In this document: in pieces, positions 8,193 to 15,618 of the stretch
Layout: every line of letters starts with the position of its first letter
How positions within the stretch are numbered: the stretch's first letter is position 1
Assembly (NCBI GenBank): GCA_010030205.1
Contig: RGQD01000013.1
Location: forward strand, 1-34,630
DNA length: 34,630 bases
Source of the DNA: Betaproteobacteria bacterium
GTDB taxonomy: Bacteria; Pseudomonadota; Gammaproteobacteria; Burkholderiales; Burkholderiaceae_C
Reading direction: 5' to 3'
Position numbers and translations under genes: made by a program
Notes under the pieces: model-generated
The model's database searches: none
What the model was told of the DNA's origin: nothing
What the model saw: the letters and a program-made list of their open reading frames with translations, nothing else

Positions 8193-8290
8193 CGCGCGGG
8201 TCAAAAGCTTGCGCGAATTTAACCTTAATAATACACGTCTTCTTGTTTTGTGTTAGACCCGTGTTCGCGCGAGTCAAAAGCCTGCGCGAA
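8193..8290 (+). promoter_or_regulatory. 25-bp direct repeats flanking an AT-rich core upstream of the rhodopsin
   Basis: A 25-bp sequence at 8193-8217 recurs at 8266-8290 with two differences, 73 bp apart (about seven helical turns). The shared core is GTCAAAAGC followed by TGCGCGAA. In the second copy TTCGCGC (8264-8270) and GCGCGAA (8284-8290) form an inverted repeat. Between the copies is an AT-rich segment with TAATAAT at 8226-8232, a plausible -10 region. This arrangement suggests paired operator sites controlling the rhodopsin operon, perhaps by the nearby MerR-type regulator. Confidence 0.5.
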
Positions 8291-8371
8291 GGGGCCGCAT
8301 GCAACGACAAATGCCGTCCGGTCGACACATCAAATCCAACGAGCACTATTGCTAACTCACTGGGACGAAAT

Positions 8372-9202
8372 ATGAAAAATTTAAGCATGGCACCCGACCG
8401 ATTCTGGACGAAGGCAAAGATGGCAGCGACGGCATTCCCTGCTATCGGAGCCGCACTCGCCGTGATGCCTGACTACTCACACGCAACCAGCACCGGGGTC
8501 CTCAAACAGAACGACTTTGTCGGCATCTCTTTCTGGATCATCTCGATGGCGTTGATCGCCGCGACCGCGTTCTTCTTCCTCGAACGTGACCGGGTGTCGC
8601 CGAAATGGAAGACCTCACTCACCGTCTCGGGCTTGGTCACTCTGGTGGCCGCCGTCCACTACTTCTACATGCGTGAAGTGTGGGTTGTCGCCGGTTCGAC
8701 GCCGACGGTGTTCCGCTACATCGACTGGTTGATCACCGTGCCCTTGCTGATGATCGAGTTCTACCTGATCTTGGCCGCGATCACCAAAGTGCAGAGCGGC
8801 ATCTTCTGGCGCCTGATCATCGGCACCTTGGTGATGTTGATCGGCGGCTACATGGGCGAGGCAGGGTATTGGGGCGTCTGGCCTGCGTTCATCATCGGCA
8901 TGGCGGGCTGGGCGTTTATCCTGTACGAGATCTTCCTGGGTGAAGCCGGCAAGATCAGCGCAGAGACCGCTCCTCCGGCGGTTCGGTCAGCCTTCAACAC
9001 GATGCGCTTGATCGTTACCTTTGGCTGGGCGATCTATCCGATCGGCTACTTCTTCGGCTACCTGACCGGCAGCAACGCCGCCGACAGCGCCAACGCGCTC
9101 AACATCATCTACAACGCAGCAGATGTGTTGAACAAAATCGCCTTCGGCCTGATCATCTGGTCAGTCGCGGTGAGTGAATCTGAGCAAGCGGCGAAGCACT
9201 GA
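8372..9202 (+). CDS. proteorhodopsin, green-absorbing type, light-driven proton pump
   Basis: This seven-helix retinal protein of the inner membrane has 276 residues from the ATG at 8372; longer upstream starts only add a non-membrane leader. Helix C reads RYIDWLITVPLLMIEFYLI, giving proton acceptor Asp118, Thr122 and proton donor Glu129, the D-T-E set of proton-pumping proteorhodopsins. His96 in VHYFYMREVW matches the acceptor-partner His75. Helix G reads YNAADVLNKIAFG, with Asp251 and retinal Schiff-base Lys255. The spectral tuning site (residue 105 of the marine protein) is Leu126, as in green forms. The next genes make and cleave beta-carotene, so the chromophore is supplied locally. Confidence 0.97.
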   Translation: MKNLSMAPDRFWTKAKMAATAFPAIGAALAVMPDYSHATSTGVLKQNDFVGISFWIISMALIAATAFFFLERDRVSPKWKTSLTVSGLVTLVAAVHYFYMREVWVVAGSTPTVFRYIDWLITVPLLMIEFYLILAAITKVQSGIFWRLIIGTLVMLIGGYMGEAGYWGVWPAFIIGMAGWAFILYEIFLGEAGKISAETAPPAVRSAFNTMRLIVTFGWAIYPIGYFFGYLTGSNAADSANALNIIYNAADVLNKIAFGLIIWSVAVSESEQAAKH

Positions 9203-9256
9203 TCGCCAAGACGGGGTCGAGCGAAGCGCTTCGGCCCCGTCATCAGCAAATCCAAC

Positions 9257-11440
9257 ATGCAAGCAATTGTCATAGGCGCGGGTTTCGGCGGGATGGCCGC
9301 CGCTCTACGACTCTGCGCCAAGGGCTACGAAACCACACTGATCGACCGCTGTCCCGCCGTGGGTGGGCGCGCGCAGGTCTTCGAGCGCAATGGCTTCAAA
9401 CATGACGCGGGCCCGACCGTCATCACTGCGCCTTTCCTGTTCGAAGAGCTCTTCGCTCTGTTCGGGGAACGCCTGGAAGATCATGTACGACTGGTGCCCT
9501 TGACGCCCTGGTACAGGTTCCACTTCGCCGACAACACCCAGTTCGACTACGGCGGCACGCTAGACGAAACACTGGCCGAAATCGCGCGCATCGAGCCCGG
9601 TGACTGCGATGGTTACCGCAAACTTCTAGCCCAGTCCGAAAAGATATTCGACGTCGGCTTCCGGCAACTGTCGGCCGCACCCTTCCATCGCTTCGGCGCG
9701 ATGCTCAGGCAGATTCCGGCCTTGCTGCGACTGCGCAGCCATGACACCGTCTGGCAACTGGTATGCCGACACTTGAACAATCCTAAGCTTCGTCAAGCCT
9801 TCTCGATTCAGCCGCTGCTGGTCGGTGGCAACCCGTTCGACACCACCAGCATCTACGGCTTGATTCATTATCTTGAGCGCGCGCATGGCGTGCACTTCGC
9901 GATGGGCGGCACGGCAGCCATCACCGCCGCGCTCAACAGCTTGATGGCGCGGCACGGCATCGATGTGAAACTCAACACCACGGTCAGCCGTGTCGATGTC
10001 GAAGAGGGCATCGCAACCGGCGTGACCCTGAGCGACGGCGTGTCCATGGCTGCCGACGTGATCGTGTCGGATGCCGACCCGGCGCATCTGTACGGCGCAA
10101 TGATCCGGCCGGGGGCGCAGGCTGCATCGGCTCGCCTGAAATTGGCCACTGCCGAGTTTTCGATGGGCCTGTTCGTGCTGTATTTCGGCACCACCCGTCA
10201 ATACCCGGACGTCGCGCACCACACCATCTGGCTCGGCGCGCGATACCGCGAGCTGCTGGCCGACATCTTCCACGACAAAGTCCTGTCGGAGGATTTTTCA
10301 CTCTATCTGCATCGCCCCACGGCGACCGATCCCAGCTTCGCACCGGCGGGCTGCGACAGTTTCTACGTGCTGTGTCCCGTGCCCAACCTGAAGGGCGCGG
10401 TCGACTGGACGGTCGAGGGGCCGCGACTGCAGTCGCGCATCGTCGAAGCGCTGGCCGGCACGATTCTGCCTGGCCTGAAAGCGTGCATCACGAGCGACTT
10501 CTACATGACGCCGGAGAATTTTCGCAGCGACTACCTGAGCGCCCACGGCGCAGGCTTCTCGGTGGCGCCGCTGTTCCGCCAATCGGCATGGTTCCGTTTC
10601 CACAACCGAGCTGAAGGCATTCGCAACCTTTACCTCGTCGGCGCCGGAACGCATCCGGGGGCTGGCCTCCCGGGCGTACTGTGTTCGGCCAAGGTCATGG
10701 ATGCGCTCGTGCCTGCGGTGCCGATCTCTTCACTTTATGGCGCTGCACCCTGCCCTGAATCCGCATTGCAGAGCGCCAACCTCGCGCTGTCGAGCAAGGG
10801 TAAGAGCTTCCACTGGTCGCGCCGCTGGATGGCGTCAGCTCATGCTGCACGCGCCACGCGTCTCTATGGGTTTTGCCGCTATGTCGACGACCTCGCCGAC
10901 GAAGGCTGCGCGCGCCAGGATCCTCGGGTTGCACTCGCGCTCGTCGCGCAAGAAATTGCCTGCGGCTTCTCGGAGAACCCGGTCGTGGCTGACGCGATCG
11001 CGTTGATGAGCGAGTGTCGTATACAGCCCGCGCTGATCTTGACCTTCGTCGACGGGATCACGTCGGATCTGGACCCCGTCCGCATGGCCGACGAGGGCGA
11101 TTTGCTTCGCTACTGTTACCAGGTAGCCGGGACCGTCGGCGCGATGATGTGCCGAATGATGGGATGCAACGACCCGTCCGCGTTGCGCCACGCCGTAGAT
11201 CTCGGCATCGCGATGCAACTGACGAACATCTGCCGAGACGTCGCTGCTGATGCGGCAGCTGGGCGCAGATACCTTCCAGCAACAATGATCGGCGACCTTG
11301 CACCGCAGGCCTTGGTCGATCCCGCGCCGACGCTGCAACCCCGCCTGCAAGCCTGCATCAGCCAACTGCTCGTTCTCGCTGATCGCTACTACCTCAGCGG
11401 CGAGGCGGGACTGGCCCACCTGCCGTGCCGCGTCGGGTGA
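9257..11440 (+). CDS. crtI-crtB: CrtI-CrtB fusion: phytoene desaturase joined to phytoene synthase (truncated)
   Basis: One uninterrupted frame of 727 codons holds two carotenoid enzymes. Residues 1 to about 484 are a CrtI-type desaturase: N-terminal FAD motif AIVIGAGFGGMAAALRL, then VGGRAQVF, HDAGPTVITAP and the C-terminal GAGTHPGAGLPGVL block. Residues from about 485 are a CrtB-type prenyl synthase: GKSFHWSRRW, the first Asp-rich motif FCRYVDDLADE and the second QLTNICRDVAADAAAGRRYLP (two overlapping blocks). There is no stop between them; GTGs at 10709 and 10718 could allow separate CrtB initiation. The frame ends early in the block after GEAGLAHLP because of an apparent 5-bp duplication, losing about 50 residues. 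The enzymes would convert GGPP to lycopene. Confidence 0.9.
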   Translation: MQAIVIGAGFGGMAAALRLCAKGYETTLIDRCPAVGGRAQVFERNGFKHDAGPTVITAPFLFEELFALFGERLEDHVRLVPLTPWYRFHFADNTQFDYGGTLDETLAEIARIEPGDCDGYRKLLAQSEKIFDVGFRQLSAAPFHRFGAMLRQIPALLRLRSHDTVWQLVCRHLNNPKLRQAFSIQPLLVGGNPFDTTSIYGLIHYLERAHGVHFAMGGTAAITAALNSLMARHGIDVKLNTTVSRVDVEEGIATGVTLSDGVSMAADVIVSDADPAHLYGAMIRPGAQAASARLKLATAEFSMGLFVLYFGTTRQYPDVAHHTIWLGARYRELLADIFHDKVLSEDFSLYLHRPTATDPSFAPAGCDSFYVLCPVPNLKGAVDWTVEGPRLQSRIVEALAGTILPGLKACITSDFYMTPENFRSDYLSAHGAGFSVAPLFRQSAWFRFHNRAEGIRNLYLVGAGTHPGAGLPGVLCSAKVMDALVPAVPISSLYGAAPCPESALQSANLALSSKGKSFHWSRRWMASAHAARATRLYGFCRYVDDLADEGCARQDPRVALALVAQEIACGFSENPVVADAIALMSECRIQPALILTFVDGITSDLDPVRMADEGDLLRYCYQVAGTVGAMMCRMMGCNDPSALRHAVDLGIAMQLTNICRDVAADAAAGRRYLPATMIGDLAPQALVDPAPTLQPRLQACISQLLVLADRYYLSGEAGLAHLPCRVG

Positions 11441-11586
11441 AGAGCCTGGTGACCTTGCGGGCGCTGCTCTCGGCCCCGCTTCGGTTCCATTTCTGGGTGC
11501 CATCGCAAAGTCACGACGAGGCCTTGCATGCCGCACTGTCCCGTTTCTTCGGCGCCGAGACAGTGCTCGAGAAACCTCGTGTCTGA
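11421..11586 (+). pseudogene. frameshifted 3' end of the CrtB part
   Basis: TGCCG is duplicated in tandem at 11421-11425 and 11426-11430. Removing one copy turns the premature LPCRVG-stop into LPRRVK followed by an open frame of about 50 codons, ending at the TGA at 11584-11586. That stop overlaps the crtY GTG start (11579-11581) in the manner usual for coupled genes. The restored CrtB part would be about 275 residues, a normal length. The tail itself does not strongly resemble known CrtB ends by eye, so the frame argument rests on coupling and length. Confidence 0.55.
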
Positions 11587-12757
11587 AGCTTTCGACCTGG
11601 TCATCCTCGGCGGAGGGTGCGCAGGCCTCAGTTTGGCGGTGGCTCTCGCGGCGCATGGCGAGCGCTGCCCCCGAACACTCGTGATCGAGCCTCGCACCCA
11701 GTACACAAACGACCGCACATGGTGCTATTGGAACGATCACCGCGCCCCGGCGCAATGCCCTGTCCAGCAGAGCTGGCAATCGATGCGGCTCGTGCACGGC
11801 GGCCTGAGCGTTTCTCTCGACTGCGGCACGACGCCCTACCAGATGCTGGCCGCCCGAGACTTCTACGCCATGGCCCAGCGCACGATTGCCCAACAACCGA
11901 AGATCGAGTTGAGGCAGGGTAGCTCGGTTGTTGGCGAGCCCAGCCTCAGCGGTGACATCTGGCGCTTGCGCAGCAGCGCCGGCGAGGTGACAGCGCGGTC
12001 GGTCGTGGACACGCGCCCCCCGCAAGGCCCACGACGTGACGGGGCCGTTCTTTGGCAATCGTTCTACGGGCAGGAGATCGAATGCACTGCTGCCGTCTTC
12101 GACCCGTCTTCGCTGGACTTGATGAACTTCCTGGCACCGGATCCACGCCATGTCGCATTCGTCTACTTGCTGCCCATCTCGTCGACGCGCGCGCTGGTGG
12201 AAGTGACAGTCTTCGGAGCCGCGCCGCTCGAACCTCAGGCACTCGCCCCCTGGCTTGAGGCAGCGATCGCCGAGCGAGTCGGCGCTGCACCCTTCACCAC
12301 GCTACGCCGTGAACAAGGGATCTTGCCGATGGGCCTGATCGACACCCCGAGACAAACGCACCCGGGCTGCGTCAAGGTCGGTGTGATGGCCGGTGGTGCC
12401 CGCGCCAGTACAGGTTACGCATACCAGCGCATCCAGCAATGGGCCAGCGAATGCGCGCGTGCGCTGGTGAGCCAGGGCCGGCCGGTCGCGCACCGGCCCG
12501 ATCCATGGCCGCTGCGCTGGATGGACCGAATCTTCCTTGAGGTGTTGCGGACAGAACCGAGCCGAGGCGCATCCCTTTTCTTCTCGCTGTTCAGCCGCAC
12601 TGAGCCGGCCCACGTCATTCGCTTCCTGAGCGGCCGTGCCGGCGTGGTCGACAGCCTACACGTCATCGCCGCGATGCCGGTGGCGCCCTTTGTGCGCGCC
12701 TTGATCGCTTTGGCGCGGCGGCGCGGCCGGGTCAGCGGGATCGAGGGCATGGCATGA
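11579..12757 (+). CDS. crtY: lycopene beta-cyclase
   Basis: This flavoprotein cyclises lycopene to beta-carotene at the membrane. It has 392 residues from the GTG at 11579 (an upstream ATG at 11528 would run antisense-like through the CrtB tail). The N-terminus has the dinucleotide motif FDLVILGGGCAGLSLA. Further blocks are NDRTWCYW, DTRPPQG, VAFVYLLPIS with ALVEVTVFG, and GGARASTGYAYQRIQ, as in bacterial CrtY. The stop overlaps the blh start as ATGA, so the two are translationally coupled. If the CrtB frameshift is real, coupling on the upstream side is lost, which could lower crtY and blh expression. Confidence 0.93.
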   Translation: MSEAFDLVILGGGCAGLSLAVALAAHGERCPRTLVIEPRTQYTNDRTWCYWNDHRAPAQCPVQQSWQSMRLVHGGLSVSLDCGTTPYQMLAARDFYAMAQRTIAQQPKIELRQGSSVVGEPSLSGDIWRLRSSAGEVTARSVVDTRPPQGPRRDGAVLWQSFYGQEIECTAAVFDPSSLDLMNFLAPDPRHVAFVYLLPISSTRALVEVTVFGAAPLEPQALAPWLEAAIAERVGAAPFTTLRREQGILPMGLIDTPRQTHPGCVKVGVMAGGARASTGYAYQRIQQWASECARALVSQGRPVAHRPDPWPLRWMDRIFLEVLRTEPSRGASLFFSLFSRTEPAHVIRFLSGRAGVVDSLHVIAAMPVAPFVRALIALARRRGRVSGIEGMA

Positions 12758-13782
12758 GTTCTCCGGGTCAACAGCGGCGGCGAGCAGGTTTGAGGGTGCC
12801 CGAAGGCGAAGCGATGCCACAGCATCGCATGGGCAGTGCCCCGAGCCTCGCACAGCAAGGACTTGCCTTCAGTGCACTGGCCTGGCTGATGGTTTTGGCC
12901 TGCCTGTGGTTTCCGCCTCTCAGCGCCCAGGCTCAACTCCTGATGCTGTCGCCGGTGATCCTGGTGTTGGGTGTTCCGCATGGCGCGCTGGACCTTGTCT
13001 ACGCGTGGCAACTCGGTGGCATCCGGTCGCTGCGGGGCTGGAGTTTGTTCACGATCGCTTACTTTGCGGTCGCAGCGTCGGTCCTGCTCTTGTGGTGGCT
13101 CGCACCGGGCACCTTCCTGGTGGCATTCCTGTTGATCTCGGCATTTCATTTCTCCGGCGATCCTGCGGGCGAAACTCCGACGCTGCTGAGCGCCCCAAGT
13201 ACGGCCGAAGCCGGCCGCCCTCGTGGGGATCAAGCCGCAAAGCCACATTGGCTTGAGAGGACACTGTATGGTGGTGCCGTCATCCTCTGCCCGCTGGCAT
13301 TGCACGCGGCAGAGGTGTTGCAACTGTTCGCTTTTCTGGTCGGATTGCCAGCGGCGCAGGCAATCGTCGACGTCTTGCATGTGGCAGCCTGGCCCTGGGT
13401 TGCCGCCATCGGCGTCGCAGCGATCCTCGGCCTGCGAACTGCTTGGGTACGCAACATCGAACTGGTCTCACTCGCCGCGCTGCTCACCTTCTCGCCCCCA
13501 CTGATCGGATTCACGCTGTTTTTCTGTGGCATGCACAGCGCACGTCATGTGCTCAGAACGCGTGACTACTCACGGGCCGGAACCTTGCGCCATCTGCTGC
13601 GCACCGTTTGCTGGCCCATGCTCGCCACGGTGGTCGGCGTCGCCATTGCTGTCGGCTGTTCGAGTGGCGAGCCGCTCGATCTGCGGCTCGCACAAGTGCT
13701 CTTCGTCGGTCTGGCCGCGCTCACTGTGCCCCACATGATCGTGGTGGAGCGAGTTCGGCTTGCCGGTTGGGTCAGGGGCTGA
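12754..13782 (+). CDS. blh: beta-carotene 15,15'-dioxygenase, Brp/Blh family (retinal formation)
   Basis: This membrane enzyme cleaves beta-carotene into two retinals, the rhodopsin chromophore. It has 342 codons and several hydrophobic helices. The four His-containing iron-ligand blocks are present: GVPHGALD, SAFHFSGD, FCGMHSARHVL and TVPHMIVVE. The residues after SAFHFSGDPAG, up to the YGGAVI block, are largely encoded by a 75-bp repeat shared with the left edge of the window, which keeps the frame. The stop lies in the first of three GGGCTGA heptamers. The ATG overlaps the crtY stop by four bases. A later ATG (12814) is possible, since the first 20 residues look non-native. Confidence 0.92.
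   Translation: MSSPGQQRRRAGLRVPEGEAMPQHRMGSAPSLAQQGLAFSALAWLMVLACLWFPPLSAQAQLLMLSPVILVLGVPHGALDLVYAWQLGGIRSLRGWSLFTIAYFAVAASVLLLWWLAPGTFLVAFLLISAFHFSGDPAGETPTLLSAPSTAEAGRPRGDQAAKPHWLERTLYGGAVILCPLALHAAEVLQLFAFLVGLPAAQAIVDVLHVAAWPWVAAIGVAAILGLRTAWVRNIELVSLAALLTFSPPLIGFTLFFCGMHSARHVLRTRDYSRAGTLRHLLRTVCWPMLATVVGVAIAVGCSSGEPLDLRLAQVLFVGLAALTVPHMIVVERVRLAGWVRG
13186..13260. repeat. 75-bp repeat, copy 2, in frame inside blh
   Basis: This matches 1-75 at 70 of 75 positions. Its length is 25 codons and it is read through without a stop, encoding a small, polar, Gly/Ala/Pro/Arg-rich loop. Two base changes relative to copy 1 disrupt the hairpin arm. Whether the repeat inserted into blh, or copy 1 is a shard duplicated from a blh gene, cannot be told from this window. 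Confidence 0.8.
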
Positions 13783-13796
13783 GGGCTGAGGGCTGA
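13776..13796. repeat. heptanucleotide tandem repeat, 3 x GGGCTGA
   Basis: Three perfect 7-bp units lie at 13776-13782, 13783-13789 and 13790-13796. The first contains the blh stop codon. Similar short tandem repeats occur at 14204-14240 and 16370-16404, each at a gene end. Confidence 0.9.
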
Positions 13797-13815
13797 CGAC
13801 CAGACAAAGTTTTCG

Positions 13816-14145
13816 TCACGGTGGCGGCGGGAAATGCTGCTCGATGCCTTGTTGGTCGTACCTCGCCTGCAGCCTGTCATCGCGGATCAGCCCTCGCCCA
13901 CCGGCCCGGTGGTCGAAGAGCTTTGCCGCTACGACGCTCACATGCGACGACAAGCCCGCGCCTTTGATGACCTGGATCGCGCCGGCGATCTGCACCAGCG
14001 AGCGCTCACCGCCCAGCCGGGTCAGGTGCTTGAGCACGACGAACTGCGACAGCTTGAGCGCAGGCCTCGAGCAGCTTGGCGGCGCGATTCTGCGCCAACG
14101 GGTCGATGATGCCAAGCTCGTTGTGCAACTGGAAGGCTAACCGGT
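13816..14145 (-). pseudogene. MarR-family regulator remnant
   Basis: Read on the minus strand in more than one frame, this stretch gives LHNELGIIDPLAQNRAAKLLE, then LSQFVVLKHLTRLGGERS and QIAGAIQVIKGA, the characteristic N-terminal and winged-helix blocks of MarR proteins. At least one frameshift lies near 14050, and similarity is lost after the IKGA block. It is therefore a decayed gene. It lies just downstream of the nitroreductase gene on the same strand and may once have regulated it. Confidence 0.65.
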
Positions 14146-14203
14146 CATGGGCGGCGGCGTCAGGCGTAACAGGCCGGGCGGAAGAGGTCAGGCTGTCTCG
14201 CTC

Positions 14204-14240
14204 GCTGTCACGCTGTCACACTGCCAACTGCCAGCTGCCG
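14204..14240. repeat. short tandem repeats at the nitroreductase 3' end
   Basis: Two copies of GCTGTCAC (14204-14211, 14212-14219) are followed by CTGCCAA, CTGCCAG and CTGCCG (14221-14240). The stop codon of the minus-strand nitroreductase lies inside this array, so its last residues are repeat-encoded. Confidence 0.8.
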
Positions 14241-15416
14241 CGCCAAGCCACGCCGCGGCGCGGGAGGACGCTGTGCCGTGCCGGTCGGCAGATAACCCAG
14301 CCGCGCCAGCATCTGCACCGTGTGGCCGGGTTGCGGCGCATCCAGCAAAGCGTGGATCGCCCGGTAGGGCGCGGCCACCGCGTCAAACTCCTGCAGCGCC
14401 TGTTCGTTGGGGTGCAGTGCCAGCCCGGCGGCAGTGGCGGCCAGGTTGATCCGCGCATAGGCGCGGCCGGCGGCGATCTGCTGGCTGCGTTGGTTGCCCT
14501 CGCTGACCAGCCAAAGATAGGCTGGCGTTGATGCGGTGATCGCGTCGAAGTCCTGGATCTGGCCGCGCGTCGCGCTGGAGTCGGGCGCCGGGAAGGTGCT
14601 GCGGTCGAACAAGCCGGTCTTGGCCAGCGCCACCAGCAGCGGGCTGTCAATCGTGATGCCGTCGCGGTGCTGGTCGATCTCGGCGCTGCCCACGCGCAGC
14701 ACCCGCATCGACTCCATCATCGGCGCCTCGGTGCTCAGTTCGATGCGCCAGGCCTCACGAGCGATCGCGCGGATGCTGTCGAGCCGGCCGCGTTCAGCCG
14801 CAAGCGTGTCGGCCGCGCCGGCCAGACCCAGGCGCAGCGGCAGGCCGTCGACTGCAGCACGCAGCCGCAGCACATCGGCGGGCGCGATGGCCCGTGCCGG
14901 GTCGTAGGCGCGGCGGTCGGTGCGGCGTGCCAGCACCTGCTTGAACAGCGGATCTGGCGCGGCGCCGACGTCGGGCAGCATTTGTACCCGGGCGAAGGCG
15001 CGTCCGTCCAGGCGCAGGCCGGGTTCACCGTCGGGAAACAGGCGGATCTCTGCACGCTGGCCGCGCTCGGCGGCCGCCATCACCAGCAGTTCGAGAAATG
15101 CGCCAGCACCCATCAGGATTTGCCGGCCGTAGGGGTCGGTGGCGGGCAGCAGGCGCTGCGGGTCTAGCCGCAACACAATTTCACCGGGCGCAGCCAGGTC
15201 GGCCAGCCAGGGCTGCATGTTGTGCGGATTGGGCGCCAGCAGTGCATACGACAGCACCCAGTGCCGCAGTTCGGTGTCAGGCGCCGGGCCTTGCCAGGCG
15301 GCCACCGCGCTGGCGGGCACCTCGAACACCGAACAGCCGGCCAGCCCGCCCGCGGACGCGGCAAGCACCACCCCACCACCGGCCAGCCGCATGAATGCAC
15401 GTCGATTCATCGTCAC
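14208..15416 (-). CDS. Tat-exported lipoprotein, nitroreductase-like FMN protein
   Basis: This 402-codon gene starts with a twin-arginine signal (NRRAFMRLAGGG) ending in a lipobox, LAGC with Cys28. The product should be exported folded through Tat and anchored as a lipoprotein. The rest resembles the Acg/nitroreductase-like family: APNPHNMQPW near residue 60, the LARRTDRRAYDP block in the middle, and a C-terminal AGRAYARINLAATAAGL block. By family it binds FMN and reduces or sequesters flavin; its substrate is unknown. The second Met (15410) is an alternative start. A perfect palindrome 31 bp upstream may be an operator. Confidence 0.88.
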   Translation of the reverse strand: MTMNRRAFMRLAGGGVVLAASAGGLAGCSVFEVPASAVAAWQGPAPDTELRHWVLSYALLAPNPHNMQPWLADLAAPGEIVLRLDPQRLLPATDPYGRQILMGAGAFLELLVMAAAERGQRAEIRLFPDGEPGLRLDGRAFARVQMLPDVGAAPDPLFKQVLARRTDRRAYDPARAIAPADVLRLRAAVDGLPLRLGLAGAADTLAAERGRLDSIRAIAREAWRIELSTEAPMMESMRVLRVGSAEIDQHRDGITIDSPLLVALAKTGLFDRSTFPAPDSSATRGQIQDFDAITASTPAYLWLVSEGNQRSQQIAAGRAYARINLAATAAGLALHPNEQALQEFDAVAAPYRAIHALLDAPQPGHTVQMLARLGYLPTGTAQRPPAPRRGLARQLAVGSVTA

Positions 15417-15446
15417 CCTCCCAGGCCCAGCTGCAATGAATTTAGC

Positions 15447-15456
15447 TTAACGTTAA
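15447..15456. promoter_or_regulatory. palindrome TTAACGTTAA upstream of the nitroreductase gene
   Basis: This perfect 10-bp palindrome lies in an AT-rich patch 31-40 bp upstream of the minus-strand start at 15416. MarR proteins commonly bind AT-rich palindromes near their target promoters, and a broken MarR gene sits at the other end of the nitroreductase gene. The assignment is inference. Confidence 0.35.
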
Positions 15457-15618
15457 ACCACTTCGTCGCGCAAGCATGCACCGGCGCGGCGCTGATGACA
15501 GGGTTGAGTATTGACATCTCGACGTGCCGCAGTCGGGCCAGGTGCCGGCCTGGGTGCCGTATGGACGTCTGGTGCTGGATCACGCAGGCGCGTCTCAACC
15601 CACGGAAGAAATGACACC

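Noticed and set aside
8243-8371. 43-residue N-terminal extension of the rhodopsin
   Set aside because: It runs through the 25-bp repeat and has no membrane or signal character; the ATG at 8372 has a GGGA ribosome site.
8372-9202. Carotenoid-antenna (xanthorhodopsin-type) binding by the rhodopsin
   Set aside because: The glycine fenestration site could not be placed confidently without an alignment, so no antenna is claimed.
10835-12151. Minus-strand open frame of 438 codons
   Set aside because: It is antisense to the crtB part and crtY and has no domain.
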